Shown one piece after another: positions 46,800-55,547 of a stretch of 64,000 bases of DNA. Each line of letters starts with the position of its first letter. Positions within the stretch are counted from its first letter, which is position 1. The stretch is from Capsicum annuum (taxonomy: Eukaryota > Streptophyta > Magnoliopsida > Solanales > Solanaceae): the NCBI RefSeq assembly GCF_002878395.1, contig NC_061119.1, forward strand, positions 40,128,127 through 40,192,126, in the 5' to 3' direction. The translations under genes and the position numbers were made by a program. The notes beneath the pieces were generated by a model that did not search any database, was not told the origin of the DNA, and saw nothing but the letters and a program-made list of their open reading frames with translations.

Positions 46800-47800
46800 C
46801 AGTGGACCTAATCGGAACTACAAACAAGAAGGCATGAGATACAATTTAAAATTCAGAAATTGCCGCCTTCGCTTAGATTTCTTATTTTAACTGCAGCTGT
46901 TCTTGGAACAAGTTTTCTCGACTTACTGTACATCATTTCAACCCTCGGTGCCCGCAAAGCTACTTTTTTGGTGTTTTGTTATTTTTTATGTAGGTGATTA
47001 TCCCAACCACGCTTCCTAGTCGCAGCTCCCTAGCAAAGTGTCCATCTATATTACTAGATACACTTTATATTTGCACTTGATTCAAATATCTCATGTTTTA
47101 ATTCAGTTTTATCGGCCAGGTTCGCTAGAAGTTCCTTGCTACCCTATGTTTCCTCTTCAATTAGCTCTCAGATGATATAGTCTTTCATCAACTCCCCTTT
47201 TCTTCGCAGGTATTCTCTTTCGGCTTCTTCTGGCGTATAATCATCTTCTCGAACAAACCTTCTATATAAATTTGGGCCAGGGGAATTTCTATTGGTTTTC
47301 CATTCTTGTTTGATGCAGTGCGAGGCTTCGAAGGTCTTCTCAGAGTCCAATGCACACTTAAGTCCAATCACTATTGGATCTCTGTAATGACACTAAATAT
47401 TGATCCTTTCTCAAAACTTGACACGCATAAACATGAGCAACAACCGTCAGTAATTCGAATAGAGTATCAACACCATCTTCATGGGGCCCTCAGCCTTATC
47501 AATTCGAATCTATCAAACTTAACTGTACAATGCAGGATCTTGTTTGAATGATCAGTGCCTAATTGGTTAAAAACTGCATTCACAAAAACCATTGTACTTT
47601 GTGTGCGTTGTCCCAATGACCTTATCAATAATACTTAACTCCCACATATGAAAGTGGATCCATCCATCTGCACGCACCTTATTCTTCCTAGCCCATCTAT
47701 GGCTTAATTTGAATAAACAGATGACTAACCTGTTGCAACAGATGACACATCTGTTTAAATTATCAAACAATTATAGACATCTGTTACGACAAATGATCAA
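46800..47800 (-). pseudogene. Right-arm copy of an inverted-duplicate gene, family unknown
   Basis: Minus strand. Blocks: ADGWIHFHMWELSIIDKVIG and THTKYNGF (47600-47700); CALDSEKTFEASHCIKQEW (47290-47350); NLYRRFVREDDYTPEEAER, then YLRRKGELMKDYII and a stop (47168-47275). Beyond the stop the frames are degraded. The conserved charged block (REDDYTPEEAERE) is the most protein-like. I do not know a named domain for it. It lies in the palindrome-word domain with the DUF1985-Ulp1 genes and may belong to the same transposon class. Confidence 0.55.
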
Positions 47801-47930
47801 TCTATTGCAATATTGGAAAAATCAAATAGATATATCGATTTGTTGCAATAGATTGTCAATATGTTGTAAATTATCAAACAGATGGAATATATTGTGCAAC
47901 AGATTATCCGTCTGTTAGATTTATTTTAAA
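47715..47930. repeat. Palindrome-word cluster
   Basis: About ten variants of ATCTGTTGCAACAGAT, such as CTGTTGCAACAGATGACACATCTG and TGCAACAGATTATCCGTCTG, separated by 15-35 bp. Confidence 0.75.
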
Positions 47931-48096
47931 GCAATTTTTTTCTTTCTGAAATACAATAAAGATAAAATATTGTATTTAGATCTATTTTTAAATTTACATA
48001 AGCTTAAAAAGTCACTAGTTTTATTTAAAAAGAGGTGAACAGTCCTAGCTTTTTTACTATCCTAGCTTTTTTACTAACTCATTCGAATTCAATCCT

Positions 48097-48107
48097 TTAT
48101 AAATAGG
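48097..48107 (+). promoter_or_regulatory. TATA box of small gene copy 1
   Basis: TTTATAAATAG, followed by GTCCCTCCTTACTCGTTCATTCTAC, the same leader as in the other two units. It lies 38 bp before the ATG, so any leader is very short. Confidence 0.55.
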
Positions 48108-48144
48108 TCCCTCCTTACTCGTTCATTCTACTCCACTTCTAAAT

Positions 48145-48498
48145 ATGGTTGATCCAGATTTGTACAAGGTGATTCATCTTGAGTCCTTGAGGGAACTTGA
48201 AAGGCATCATAAACTCCGGAGGGAGTTGGGCGACTTCAGAGCAAGGCTGAAGAGGGCCCTGCTGCTGCCGAATGACGATTGGCCGGTTGAAAATAATACT
48301 AATACTAATACTACTAATAATAATGATAATAATAATAGTAGTAATAATAATTATGTTATGTTTTTTCTTTTAGCGTATGCATTTTTGTTTTTTATATCGG
48401 ATCTACCCAAGGGTATGTTTTTTTTATTGTATATATTTGTATATAATGGATTCAAAAATCTATGTTTGGTCGATTTTGAATTTTTAATTCTTATTTAA
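48145..48498 (+). CDS. Small coiled-coil/poly-Asn protein, copy 1 (longest open frame)
   Basis: 117 codons. Residues 1-45 are charged and leucine-rich (LYKVIHLESLRELERHHKLR, ELGDFRARLKRALLLP), likely a short helix or coiled coil. Then comes NDDWP and about 25 residues of Asn/Thr/Ser from AAT/ACT repeats. In copies 2 and 3 the Asn run is followed at once by a stop; here it continues into a hydrophobic tail (FFLLAYAFLFFI) that is probably read-through of the 3' sequence. Unlike copies 2 and 3 it lacks the leader intron. Family and function unknown; it is the only copy without an internal stop. Confidence 0.4.
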   Translation: MVDPDLYKVIHLESLRELERHHKLRRELGDFRARLKRALLLPNDDWPVENNTNTNTTNNNDNNNSSNNNYVMFFLLAYAFLFFISDLPKGMFFLLYIFVYNGFKNLCLVDFEFLILI

Positions 48499-49806
48499 TA
48501 TTTAATTATCATTATGTCTATTCCTTATTCTCAAGATGTTGACGGTTGGAGGTAGGGATTGAACGTTTGTGGCAACTAATGAACCATATGTTGCAACTGA
48601 TGGTTAATCTGATGCGGCAGATGGATCATATGTTGCAACAGGTGGTTATTAATAAAATAGGATTATTGTTATTGAGAGAGTGAAAAATCAAGACTTTTCG
48701 ATTATTTAATATGAAAAATAGTTCATAAATTAATAATAAGAAAATAAATGATAAATACAATTTATAACCGTAAAAGAACGGTTATTTAATTTTAATAACT
48801 GATCATGACTTTTCACCACTTTTATTTTTAAATTATTTTTTAAAAATTATTTATTTATTTATTATATAATAAAAAAGTCACAACATTGGATTAATTAAGG
48901 AATATGATGATTGTTAAATAAAAGGTAAACAGTCGTGACTTTTTGTCTCTAACACATTCAATGTTGCTGATGCATCAATTCCCATTTGTTGTGACTGATG
49001 AATTAGCTATTAAAAGAAATAAAAAAAAAAGCTCCTAAAATAAATGGTCGATTTGTTGCAACAGATGGTATATCTGTTGCCACAGATGGGTTATCTAATA
49101 CAACAGATATACAATCTGTTACCACAACTCAATAAAAATGGATATTATTTTACTAAAGAAACGGTTATTGAAAAGGTGTCTTCGATTTTTTAATTGAGAA
49201 AAGGTTATTTAAATTTAATAACTAATTAATAATAATAAGCTGAAAAGTCATAACTTGTCACAATAATAAAAAACTCAGAAGCTTGATTTAATTAAGTCAT
49301 TTCTTTTCACAGAAAACAATAAGGAAATAAATGATAAACACAATTTATAACCATAAAAAAATAATTATTTAATTTGAATAATTGATGTTAATATTAAATA
49401 GGCGACAAGTAGTGCGACTTTTCGCCATTTTTATTTTTAAATCTGTTTTTTTGAATTTATATAATAAAAAAGTCACCAAATTTGGATTAATGATATAATG
49501 ATTATTAAAAAAAAAGAATAGGTTGTCCATTTGTTGCAACAAATGATATATCTGTTGTCACAAATGGGTTATCTGATGCAACAGATATAGAATCTGCTGT
49601 CACAACTCAATAAAAATGGTTATTGCAAAAAAATAATTAATAATAATAAGCTGAAAAGTCATGGCTTATCACAATATTCAAAAAGTCAGCCAATCAGCAG
49701 CTTGATTGGATTAAGTCATAACTTTTCACAGTAATTAAAATAGGTAATTAATAAATGGAGGTGGACAGTCACTCCTTTTTCCCTAACTCATTCAAATTCA
49801 GTCCTC

Positions 49807-49814
49807 TATAAATA
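49807..49814 (+). promoter_or_regulatory. TATA box of small gene copy 2
   Basis: TATAAATA in CCTCTATAAATAAGTTTC, with leader CTTGCATCTTGTCTTTCATATTAC. An intron with GT at 49916 and TAG at 50033-50035 separates leader and ATG. Confidence 0.55.
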
Positions 49815-50037
49815 AGTTTCTCCTTACTCACCCGTTCATTCTACTATACTCTATTAATTTCTTGCATCTTGTCTTTCATATTACACCTTCAACCACTTTC
49901 TCTTCCCTGACTCAGGTAAATTTTTTTCTTGCTTTGTGTGTAAATATACCCAATTTGTAGTATACGTTGTATTACATTCAGATTCTTTTGTTTACTTTTG
50001 TTTTTACGTTTTTTGTCTATTCATATGTGTTCTAGAT

Positions 50038-50238
50038 ATGACTGATCTAGTGTGGGACGTTGCTTTTCTGCAAGATGCTCTGAATGAACTTCGAAGGCAG
50101 GTTCATGACCTGCAGTGAGAGTTGGGAGCAGTGAGAGTAAGGATGTTTTGGGAAATTCGCAAGTTGAGGAGGGCCCTGCTGCTGCCAGTTAAAGATTGGC
50201 CGGCTTGCAATAATAATAATAATAATAATAATAATTAG
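50038..50238 (+). pseudogene. Small coiled-coil/poly-Asn gene, copy 2
   Basis: Starts MTDLVWDVAFLQDALNELRR, stop TGA at 50116-50118, then in the same frame ELGAVRVRMFWEIRKLRRAL, LLPVKDWPACN and an Asn run to TAG at 50236. The TGA probably replaces an Arg codon: copy 1 has Arg-Arg-Glu-Leu at this point. The ATG follows a leader intron by two bases. Either the protein ends at residue 26 or this is a decayed copy. Confidence 0.5.
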
Positions 50239-50728
50239 ATTATTTTTTTCTTTTATCCTATGTATTTTTATTTGTTTTTGTTTAATAAAAAAAATTATGT
50301 TTGATCGCCTTTGACGTTTTAATACTTATTTAATTTTCATTAAGTCTTTCTTCTTCTCATCAAGCATGTCGACGATTAAGGAATAATTTGAATCCAGTTG
50401 CAATAAATAATCTGTTATCCGTTGTAACAGATAGGTTATCTGTTGCAACATCAGTTACAACAGATAGATTATCTGTTGCAACAGATAGATTATCTGTTAC
50501 ACAGATGGTTTAATTGAGAAAAAAAATATTTAAATTTAAGAACTAATTAATAATAACAATCTAAAAAGTCGCGACTTATCACAATAATCATAAAGTCTGT
50601 CAGCAACTTTGATTTAATTAAGTCATTAACTTTTCACAATAATAAAAAAGTCACCAGTTTGAATATAATTAATAAATGAAGGTGAACAGTCGCGCTTTTG
50701 TGCCTAACTCATTCAAATTCGATTCTCT

Positions 50729-50736
50729 ATATATAG
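50729..50736 (+). promoter_or_regulatory. TATA box of small gene copy 3
   Basis: TATATATA in TTCTCTATATATAGGTCCC. The leader ends at donor GTAAGT (50851) and the acceptor CTAG is at 50967-50970, three bases before the ATG. Confidence 0.55.
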
Positions 50737-50972
50737 GTCCCTCCTTACTCGTTCGTTCTACTACACTCTATTTATTTCTTGCATCTTGTCTTTCATATTA
50801 CACCTTTAACCACTTTTTTTCAAAGATCGGATACCTTTTCCCTGACTTAGGTAAGTTTTTTTTGTACTTTTTATATGAATATAACCAATTGGTAGTATAC
50901 GTTGTATTACATTTGAATATTTTTTTTTACTTTTATTTTAACTCTTTTTGTCAATCCATGCCTATTCTAGAT

Positions 50973-51167
50973 ATGACTGATCTAGTTTGGGATATTGCTA
51001 TTCTGCAAGACACCGTGTGAGAACTTCAGAGGCAGGTTAATAACCTGCAGTAAGAGTTAGCCGCTGTGAGAGCAAGGATGGTCCGGGAGATTCGCTGGCT
51101 GAGTAGGGCTCTACTGTTGCCGGTTCAAGATTGGTCGGCTGGCAATAATAATAATAATAATAATTAG
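50973..51167 (+). pseudogene. Small coiled-coil/poly-Asn gene, copy 3
   Basis: Starts MTDLVWDIAILQDTV, then TGA, ELQRQVNNLQ, TAA, ELAAVRARMVREIRWLSRAL, LLPVQDWSAGN, Asn run, TAG at 51165. The second stop sits at the same codon as the TGA of copy 2 but is TAA here. 65 codons in all, in one frame. Confidence 0.5.
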
Positions 51168-51404
51168 ATTTTTTTTCTTTTAGTCTATGTATTTTTATTT
51201 ATTTTTGTTTAATAAAAAAATTATGTTTGATCGACTTTGACGTTTTAATTCATATTTAATTTTTCATTCTGTCTATTATTTTCTCAACAAACATGTCGAC
51301 GATTGAACTTAAGGAATAATTTTGAATCCAGTAGCAATAACAAGAGTTGAAACATATTGGTTATCTGTTGGGTTTGTGGCAGGAGTTGATTTGTGTTGTT
51401 CCAA

Positions 51405-51552
51405 ACAGATTATTCATCTGTTGCAACAGATAACTCTTCTGTTGCAACAAATAATCAATCTGATGCAACAGATAATAAGTCTATTGCAACAGATAACTAG
51501 TCTGTTGCAACAGATAACTCTTCTGTTGCAACAAAGTATCCATCTGTTCGAT
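51405..51552. repeat. Palindrome-word array, period about 22 bp
   Basis: Seven near-identical units of TCTGTTGCAACAGATAAC, some with CAACAAATAATCAA. This is the last dense cluster; variants fade out by 51640. Both-strand frames here (CCNR or LLQQ repeats) are artefacts. Confidence 0.85.
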
Positions 51553-51639
51553 TTATGGGCACTATAGAACCATAAACGTAAATCCAACATATAAGTCTTT
51601 CGCTGCAATAGATTACTTATATGAAGCAACAAATTAGTG

Positions 51640-52100
51640 ATTTATTTAAATTGTGGGCTCTTTTGTTGAATTTATGATCGGGTTCTATTCATTGTTGAAA
51701 AACAGTAGTAGTTGTGTACCCAGATAACAAATTCGACTAAAAATTAAAATTTTACTTACCAAAGTTACCTATGAAGTAATATCAAAGTGGAAAGTGATGT
51801 ATGATACAAAATTTCACCTAAAAAATTAGTCAAGTAGCAACAGTAATGGTAAAAATAACAAGAATGGTTGACAAAAAAAAATGAAGACGATAATGAATAG
51901 AAGATGATGATAATGAAGTAGAAGATGATGAATAAAGCAGTAACAACAATGAACAATAAAAATCGTAAAGAGAGAAAAAACAATAACAGATGAGAAGAGA
52001 GAAATACGTCTTTTTTCCCTCAATTTCTTTTATATTAATTAAAATTTAGATCAAAGTATAAATTTAAAAATTTATAAATTATTTTCAACTTTCCAAACTT
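51640..52100. other. Low-complexity AT-rich stretch, no gene
   Basis: GATGATAATGAAGTAGAAGATGATG-type purine words at 51880-51930, then AT-rich text. It separates the palindrome-word domain from the MTA cluster. Confidence 0.6.
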
Positions 52101-52102
52101 TG

Positions 52103-52450
52103 TTAATTCATAATAAAATAATTATCACCTACCGAGCGCGTACACCTCATTTTCAAATTTTTTTTTGTGGCTGTTAGCTCAGAGCCAGTGTTACCATCAA
52201 AGATGATAATAACGAGCCAAAAACACAAACTTACCAGGCTAGATTTTACTTTCTCCCCAAATTCCCTCTTCTTTATCCCTTCAAAAATCTCCACCGGCGA
52301 CGACGACTTCTGCTGGAGGAGCGGTGGTAATGGCAGTAAGGGTAATTTTAGAACGATGAAGGGCGATTCGAAGCTAAATTTAAGAAATTTCCTAGCTTTT
52401 TCCGTCTCCAGCGGCTTGAAATTTATCAGAAGTGAAGAAGAAAAGTGAGT
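52103..52450 (-). other. Possible 5' exon of an unknown gene, divergent from the MTA copies
   Basis: GC-richer than its surroundings. On the minus strand one frame reads FKPLETEKARKFLKFSFESP, then LQQKSSSPVEIFEGIKKREF, GEKVKSSL, followed directly by a donor GTAAGT at about 52230. This looks like a first exon. The plus strand is also open (TISTGDDDFCW-like), so strand is uncertain. I do not recognise the protein. If it belongs to the neighbour of the parental MTA gene, it was copied together with MTA. Confidence 0.35.
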
Positions 52451-52470
52451 AACGGCTATTGACTGATGTT

Positions 52471-52698
52471 TTTGCAATGGAAAGTCAACAACTACTACCA
52501 ACTACTACCACATAAATCCCACAAATAAGGTTTGGGAGGGTAAAGTGTATGCAGACTAACCATTACCTCGGGAGTTAGAGAGGCCCTTTTGCAATGGAAA
52601 GTCAACAACAACCACAAATAAGGTAAATAAGGCTTGGGGTGGGTGAAGTGTATGCAGACCTTATCACTACCTCGAGGCGGTAGAGAGGCCTTTTTGCA
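52471..52698. mobile_element. Two short RTE/SINE 3'-end insertions with duplicated target at an ATG
   Basis: TTTTGCAATGGAAAGTCA occurs three times, with ATGs at 52477, 52594 and 52699. Between them are two copies of about 90-100 bp with AACAACNAC runs, GGGNGGGTAAAGTGTATGCAGAC and ACCTCGGNNGTAGAGAGGCC. The same text forms the 3' end of the LINE at 57490-57590. They look like 5'-truncated retroposon insertions in tandem, each using the same 17-18 bp target. Confidence 0.7.
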
Positions 52699-53245
52699 AT
52701 GGAAAGTCACTTTGATGAAATCAGCGCCGTAAAGGAACTCTGTCAACAACACGAAAGCCGTATACAAATCCTACACAATGCTCAATTGGAACTCCTCTCT
52801 TCTCTACAAACTGTGGTACCCACCCCTCAGCCTCTCTCTTAAAACCATTTCCATCTTCAACGACAAGCCCTTAGCCCTCTACTCGTCATCCCGAAGGTTA
52901 AACATGCTTTTTTGGATGTTCTAGAAGTATTGTTGTTGATGTGTGTGGAAGGCCACTGTTGGTTGTGAGGGCGATGGTTGTGGTGTGTTTGTTGGGCACT
53001 CCTGCTATTGATTCGTAGACGTTGTTGAGGAAGTTGGATAATGATCAGTTGGAGGATGTGGAGAAGGTGGCCATTAGGGAGCTTGGAGGGGAGTCGGGGG
53101 ATAATAGCGGTGGAAATGGCGTTGAAATCGATGGCGGAGGATAATGGTTGTGTTGAATTGGGGAATTTTGTGGTTAGTGGAAATCTAGGATTATGGTGTT
53201 GAATATTGATAGGACCAGGTTATTGACAGAATTGCCGGAGAGTAA
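52699..53245 (+). pseudogene. MTA: MTA (METTL3-type m6A methyltransferase) N-terminal copy A
   Basis: Starts MESHFDEISAVKELCQQHESR at 52699, the same start as the good copy (MESHSDSTDEIAAVKELRQQ). A frame break and TAA occur near 52840. The later part (52945-53245) matches LRKLENDQLED, AVEMALKSMAEDNGCVELGN and ..MVLNIDRTRLLTELPES, with a TAG in place of a serine codon at about 53017 and frame shifts. Parts of the middle are missing. It joins at 53247 to copy B without the exon's remaining C-terminal part. Confidence 0.8.
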
Positions 53246-53246
53246 C

Positions 53247-54940
53247 CCTAATTTACTCGTCGTCTCGATGGTTAAACGTGTTGTTTCGGAACTTTCCAGA
53301 ATTATTGTTAGTGAAAAGGAGAAGATGGTAATTGATGAGAGTGGGGGCCGTTGTCGGTTGTGAGTGGTTGCGGTGTGTTTGTTGGAGAGAGTTCCGTTTA
53401 CCTGCTATTGATTCGTTGATGTTGTTGAGGAAGTTGGAGAATGATCAGTTGGAGGATGTGGAGAAGGTGGCAATTAGGGAACTTGGAAGGTACTTAAGGG
53501 CGATAGCAGCGGTGGAAATGACGTTGAAATTGATGGCGGAGGATAAGGGTTGTGTTGAATTGGAGAATTTTGTGGTTATTGGGAAATCTAAGATTAAGGT
53601 GCTGAGTATTTATAGGACTAGGTTGTTGAAAGAATTTCTGGAGAGTAAGCAGAACGAGGGGAGTGTTAGTGTGAAAGAGAAGATGGTAATTGTTGATGAG
53701 TGTGGTGGGCCTTTGTTTGTTAGGGCGATGGTAGTGGTGTGTTTGTTGGAGAGGGTGCTGTTTACTGCTATTGATTCGTCGATGTCATTGAGGAAGTTGG
53801 AGAATGATCCATTGGAGGATACAAAGAAGGTAGCCACTAGCGAGCTTGGAGGGGTGTTAGGGGCGCTAGTAGCGGTGGAAATGGCGTTGAAATCGGCGGT
53901 GGAGGATAATGGTTGTGTTGAATTGGAGAATTTTGTGGTTAGTGGAAAATCTAGGATTATGGTGTTGAATCTTGATGGGACTAGGTTGTTGAAAGAATTG
54001 CCTGAGAGTAAGAAGAATGAGGGGAGTGTTAGTGGAGGAAATCGGGGTAATAATTAGGAAATGGTGAAAAGAGGAAGTTATAATGGAGGAGTAGTTTTTG
54101 GAATGGGAAGGGCAATGAGTGAAATGTGGGAGTACTCACATATGCAGGGGATGACAGGTATATTTCATGGGAATATCGGCAGTCCGATAGGTGGGCATAG
54201 AGGAATGGTGGGTATGATAGAGATGCTGAGAGGTGTTAGTGTTCCTCCTCCGATGTCTAGACCACCAATGGGGCCAAATGGGCCTGTAGGAGGAGGAAAT
54301 TATATTGCTTTCAAGCCTAGGACAGAAGAAGATGAGATGAAGGATTTAGAGAATATGCTGACGGAGAAAAGTTGTCGGGAAATGCAGAAATCGAAAACTG
54401 GAGAGGATTTATTGGACCTTATTCATCAGCCCAGTGCGAAGGAATGTGCTGTTGCTGCAAGGGTATTGGACATTCCCACTTTTTTTAAATTCATCCATCA
54501 CACCTTTGTGTTTCCCATTTCAGAAACTTTCTGTTTGATAATTTCTATAGATATAAATTTCTCGCAGACATAAGGAATTGATTAACTTTTGCATTCCTTG
54601 GTATAATGCATTATGGAAATAAGTGAAACTTTTGAAGTCACAGCTATTTCATATTTCTACTTGGATTGCGGTGTGCCAAATTTGTTTCTTCTTCTCTCTA
54701 ACTTTGTTATTATATTTTGCATTTTAGTTGAAAGGGGGTCCTCTTATCCTTATTGATTGAGTTTCCTATGTTGTTCTGCTACACGTGTTTTCTTGTCTCT
54801 TTTTTCTTTGTTAAAGCTTTTGTAGTGCATTATCTCATATTAATTGACGCGTTTTAAATTTGAATTACCTGCGTTGTTCTGCTGCACGTGTTTTCTTGTT
54901 TCCTTGCTAAAGCTTTTGTAGTGCATTATCTCATATAACG
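53247..54940 (+). pseudogene. MTA: MTA N-terminal copy B with a duplicated module
   Basis: Begins mid-exon (CCCTAATTTACTCG matches 55788). Two modules follow: KEKMVI..LLRKLENDQLEDVEK..NEGSVS (53308-53655) and KEKMVIVDECGGPLFVRAMVV..KNEGSVSGG (53670-54040). They share one open frame of 241 codons (53332-54057). A TAG at 54055 replaces the CAG (Gln) of the good copy. The frame resumes at EMVKRGSYNG and runs through MGRAMSEMW, PPMGPNGPVGGGN and RTEEDEMKDLENML to the exon end at 54462 and a GT donor. Intron 1 (54463-54940) has an internal duplication (TTTTGTAGTGCATTATCTCATAT twice) and stops before exon 2. Confidence 0.85.
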
Positions 54941-55124
54941 GAAAGGATATATGTGGACCTAAACTCAAATAAGAGATATATTTAAATTATTTTTGATAAT
55001 ACATGAATATATTTGTCTCTTTTCCATATAAAAGTTTCTCCATTAAAATAGATCTACTTCCTCCTAACCTCCTCATATCCTATTTGTGACCTTACACTGC
55101 ACTATATTGTTGAATTGTTGTATA

Positions 55125-55371
55125 CTCCCTCTATTTTAGTTTGTTTGGCCTACTTTCCATTTTAGTCCGGTTAAAAAAGAATTACCCTTTCCTATTTTAG
55201 CAACTCTTTAATTGCGACTTTCCATGTGACATGTTTAAGACCACTAGACTATGGACATTTTTGGTACATTTGACATATCTTTAATTTAAAACCAAAAAAT
55301 TTAAAAGTTTCTTTGCTTTCTTAAACTTTGTGCCAAGTCAACATATGCCAAACAAATTGAAACGGATGGAG
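55125..55371. mobile_element. Stowaway-type MITE upstream of MTA copy C
   Basis: The left end CTCCCTCTATTTTAGTTTG and the right end, reversed, CTCCATCCGTTTCAATTTG are the Stowaway terminal repeats. TA precedes the left end; the right flank is TG, a changed TA. 247 bp, no coding. It lies about 180 bp before the MTA start codon, in what should be the promoter. Confidence 0.85.
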
Positions 55372-55547
55372 TGATTTTTTTTTTTTTAAAAAATCAAAAT
55401 CTGTTTAGTAATCAGCAAAGTTGGATGAGGAGCAGTATCATTTCCTGATTTTCCGTCTTTCGTTCAACACAAAGAAACCCTCACTCACGCCCTTCTCCAC
55501 TAATAAACCTCGCAATCTGAAGCGAAAATTGAAGAAAACTACCAACA
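55372..55547 (+). promoter_or_regulatory. Leader/promoter-proximal region of MTA copy C
   Basis: CT/CA-rich leader-like text (CCCTCACTCACGCCCTTCTCC) directly before the ATG at 55548. I see no convincing TATA box; housekeeping plant genes often lack one. Upstream it is bounded by the Stowaway MITE. 54941-55124 shows no gene. Confidence 0.4.

Larger units (their letters stand above)
48040..51330 (+). repeat. Tandem duplication unit of about 0.94 kb carrying a small gene
   Basis: The ATGs of the three small genes lie at 48145, 50038 and 50973. The intervals are 1893 and 935 bp, about two units and one unit. The missing middle unit is visible as gene-less sequence near 48930-49350, which still has GGTAAACAGTCGTGACTTTT and the (AATAATAAGCTGAAAAGTC) text. 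Each unit has a TATA leader, gene, AATAAAAAAATTATGTTTGATCG tail, GTCGACGATT and then palindrome words. Confidence 0.75.

Noticed and set aside
29980..51640. CRISPR-like array reading of the palindrome words
   Set aside because: Periods vary, repeats are imperfect, spacers are not unique, there are no cas genes, and the DNA is plant nuclear.
52167..52448. Plus-strand frame MAVSSEPVLPSKM.. as a gene
   Set aside because: The complementary strand has a better exon with a splice donor; I kept only the uncertain minus-strand exon.
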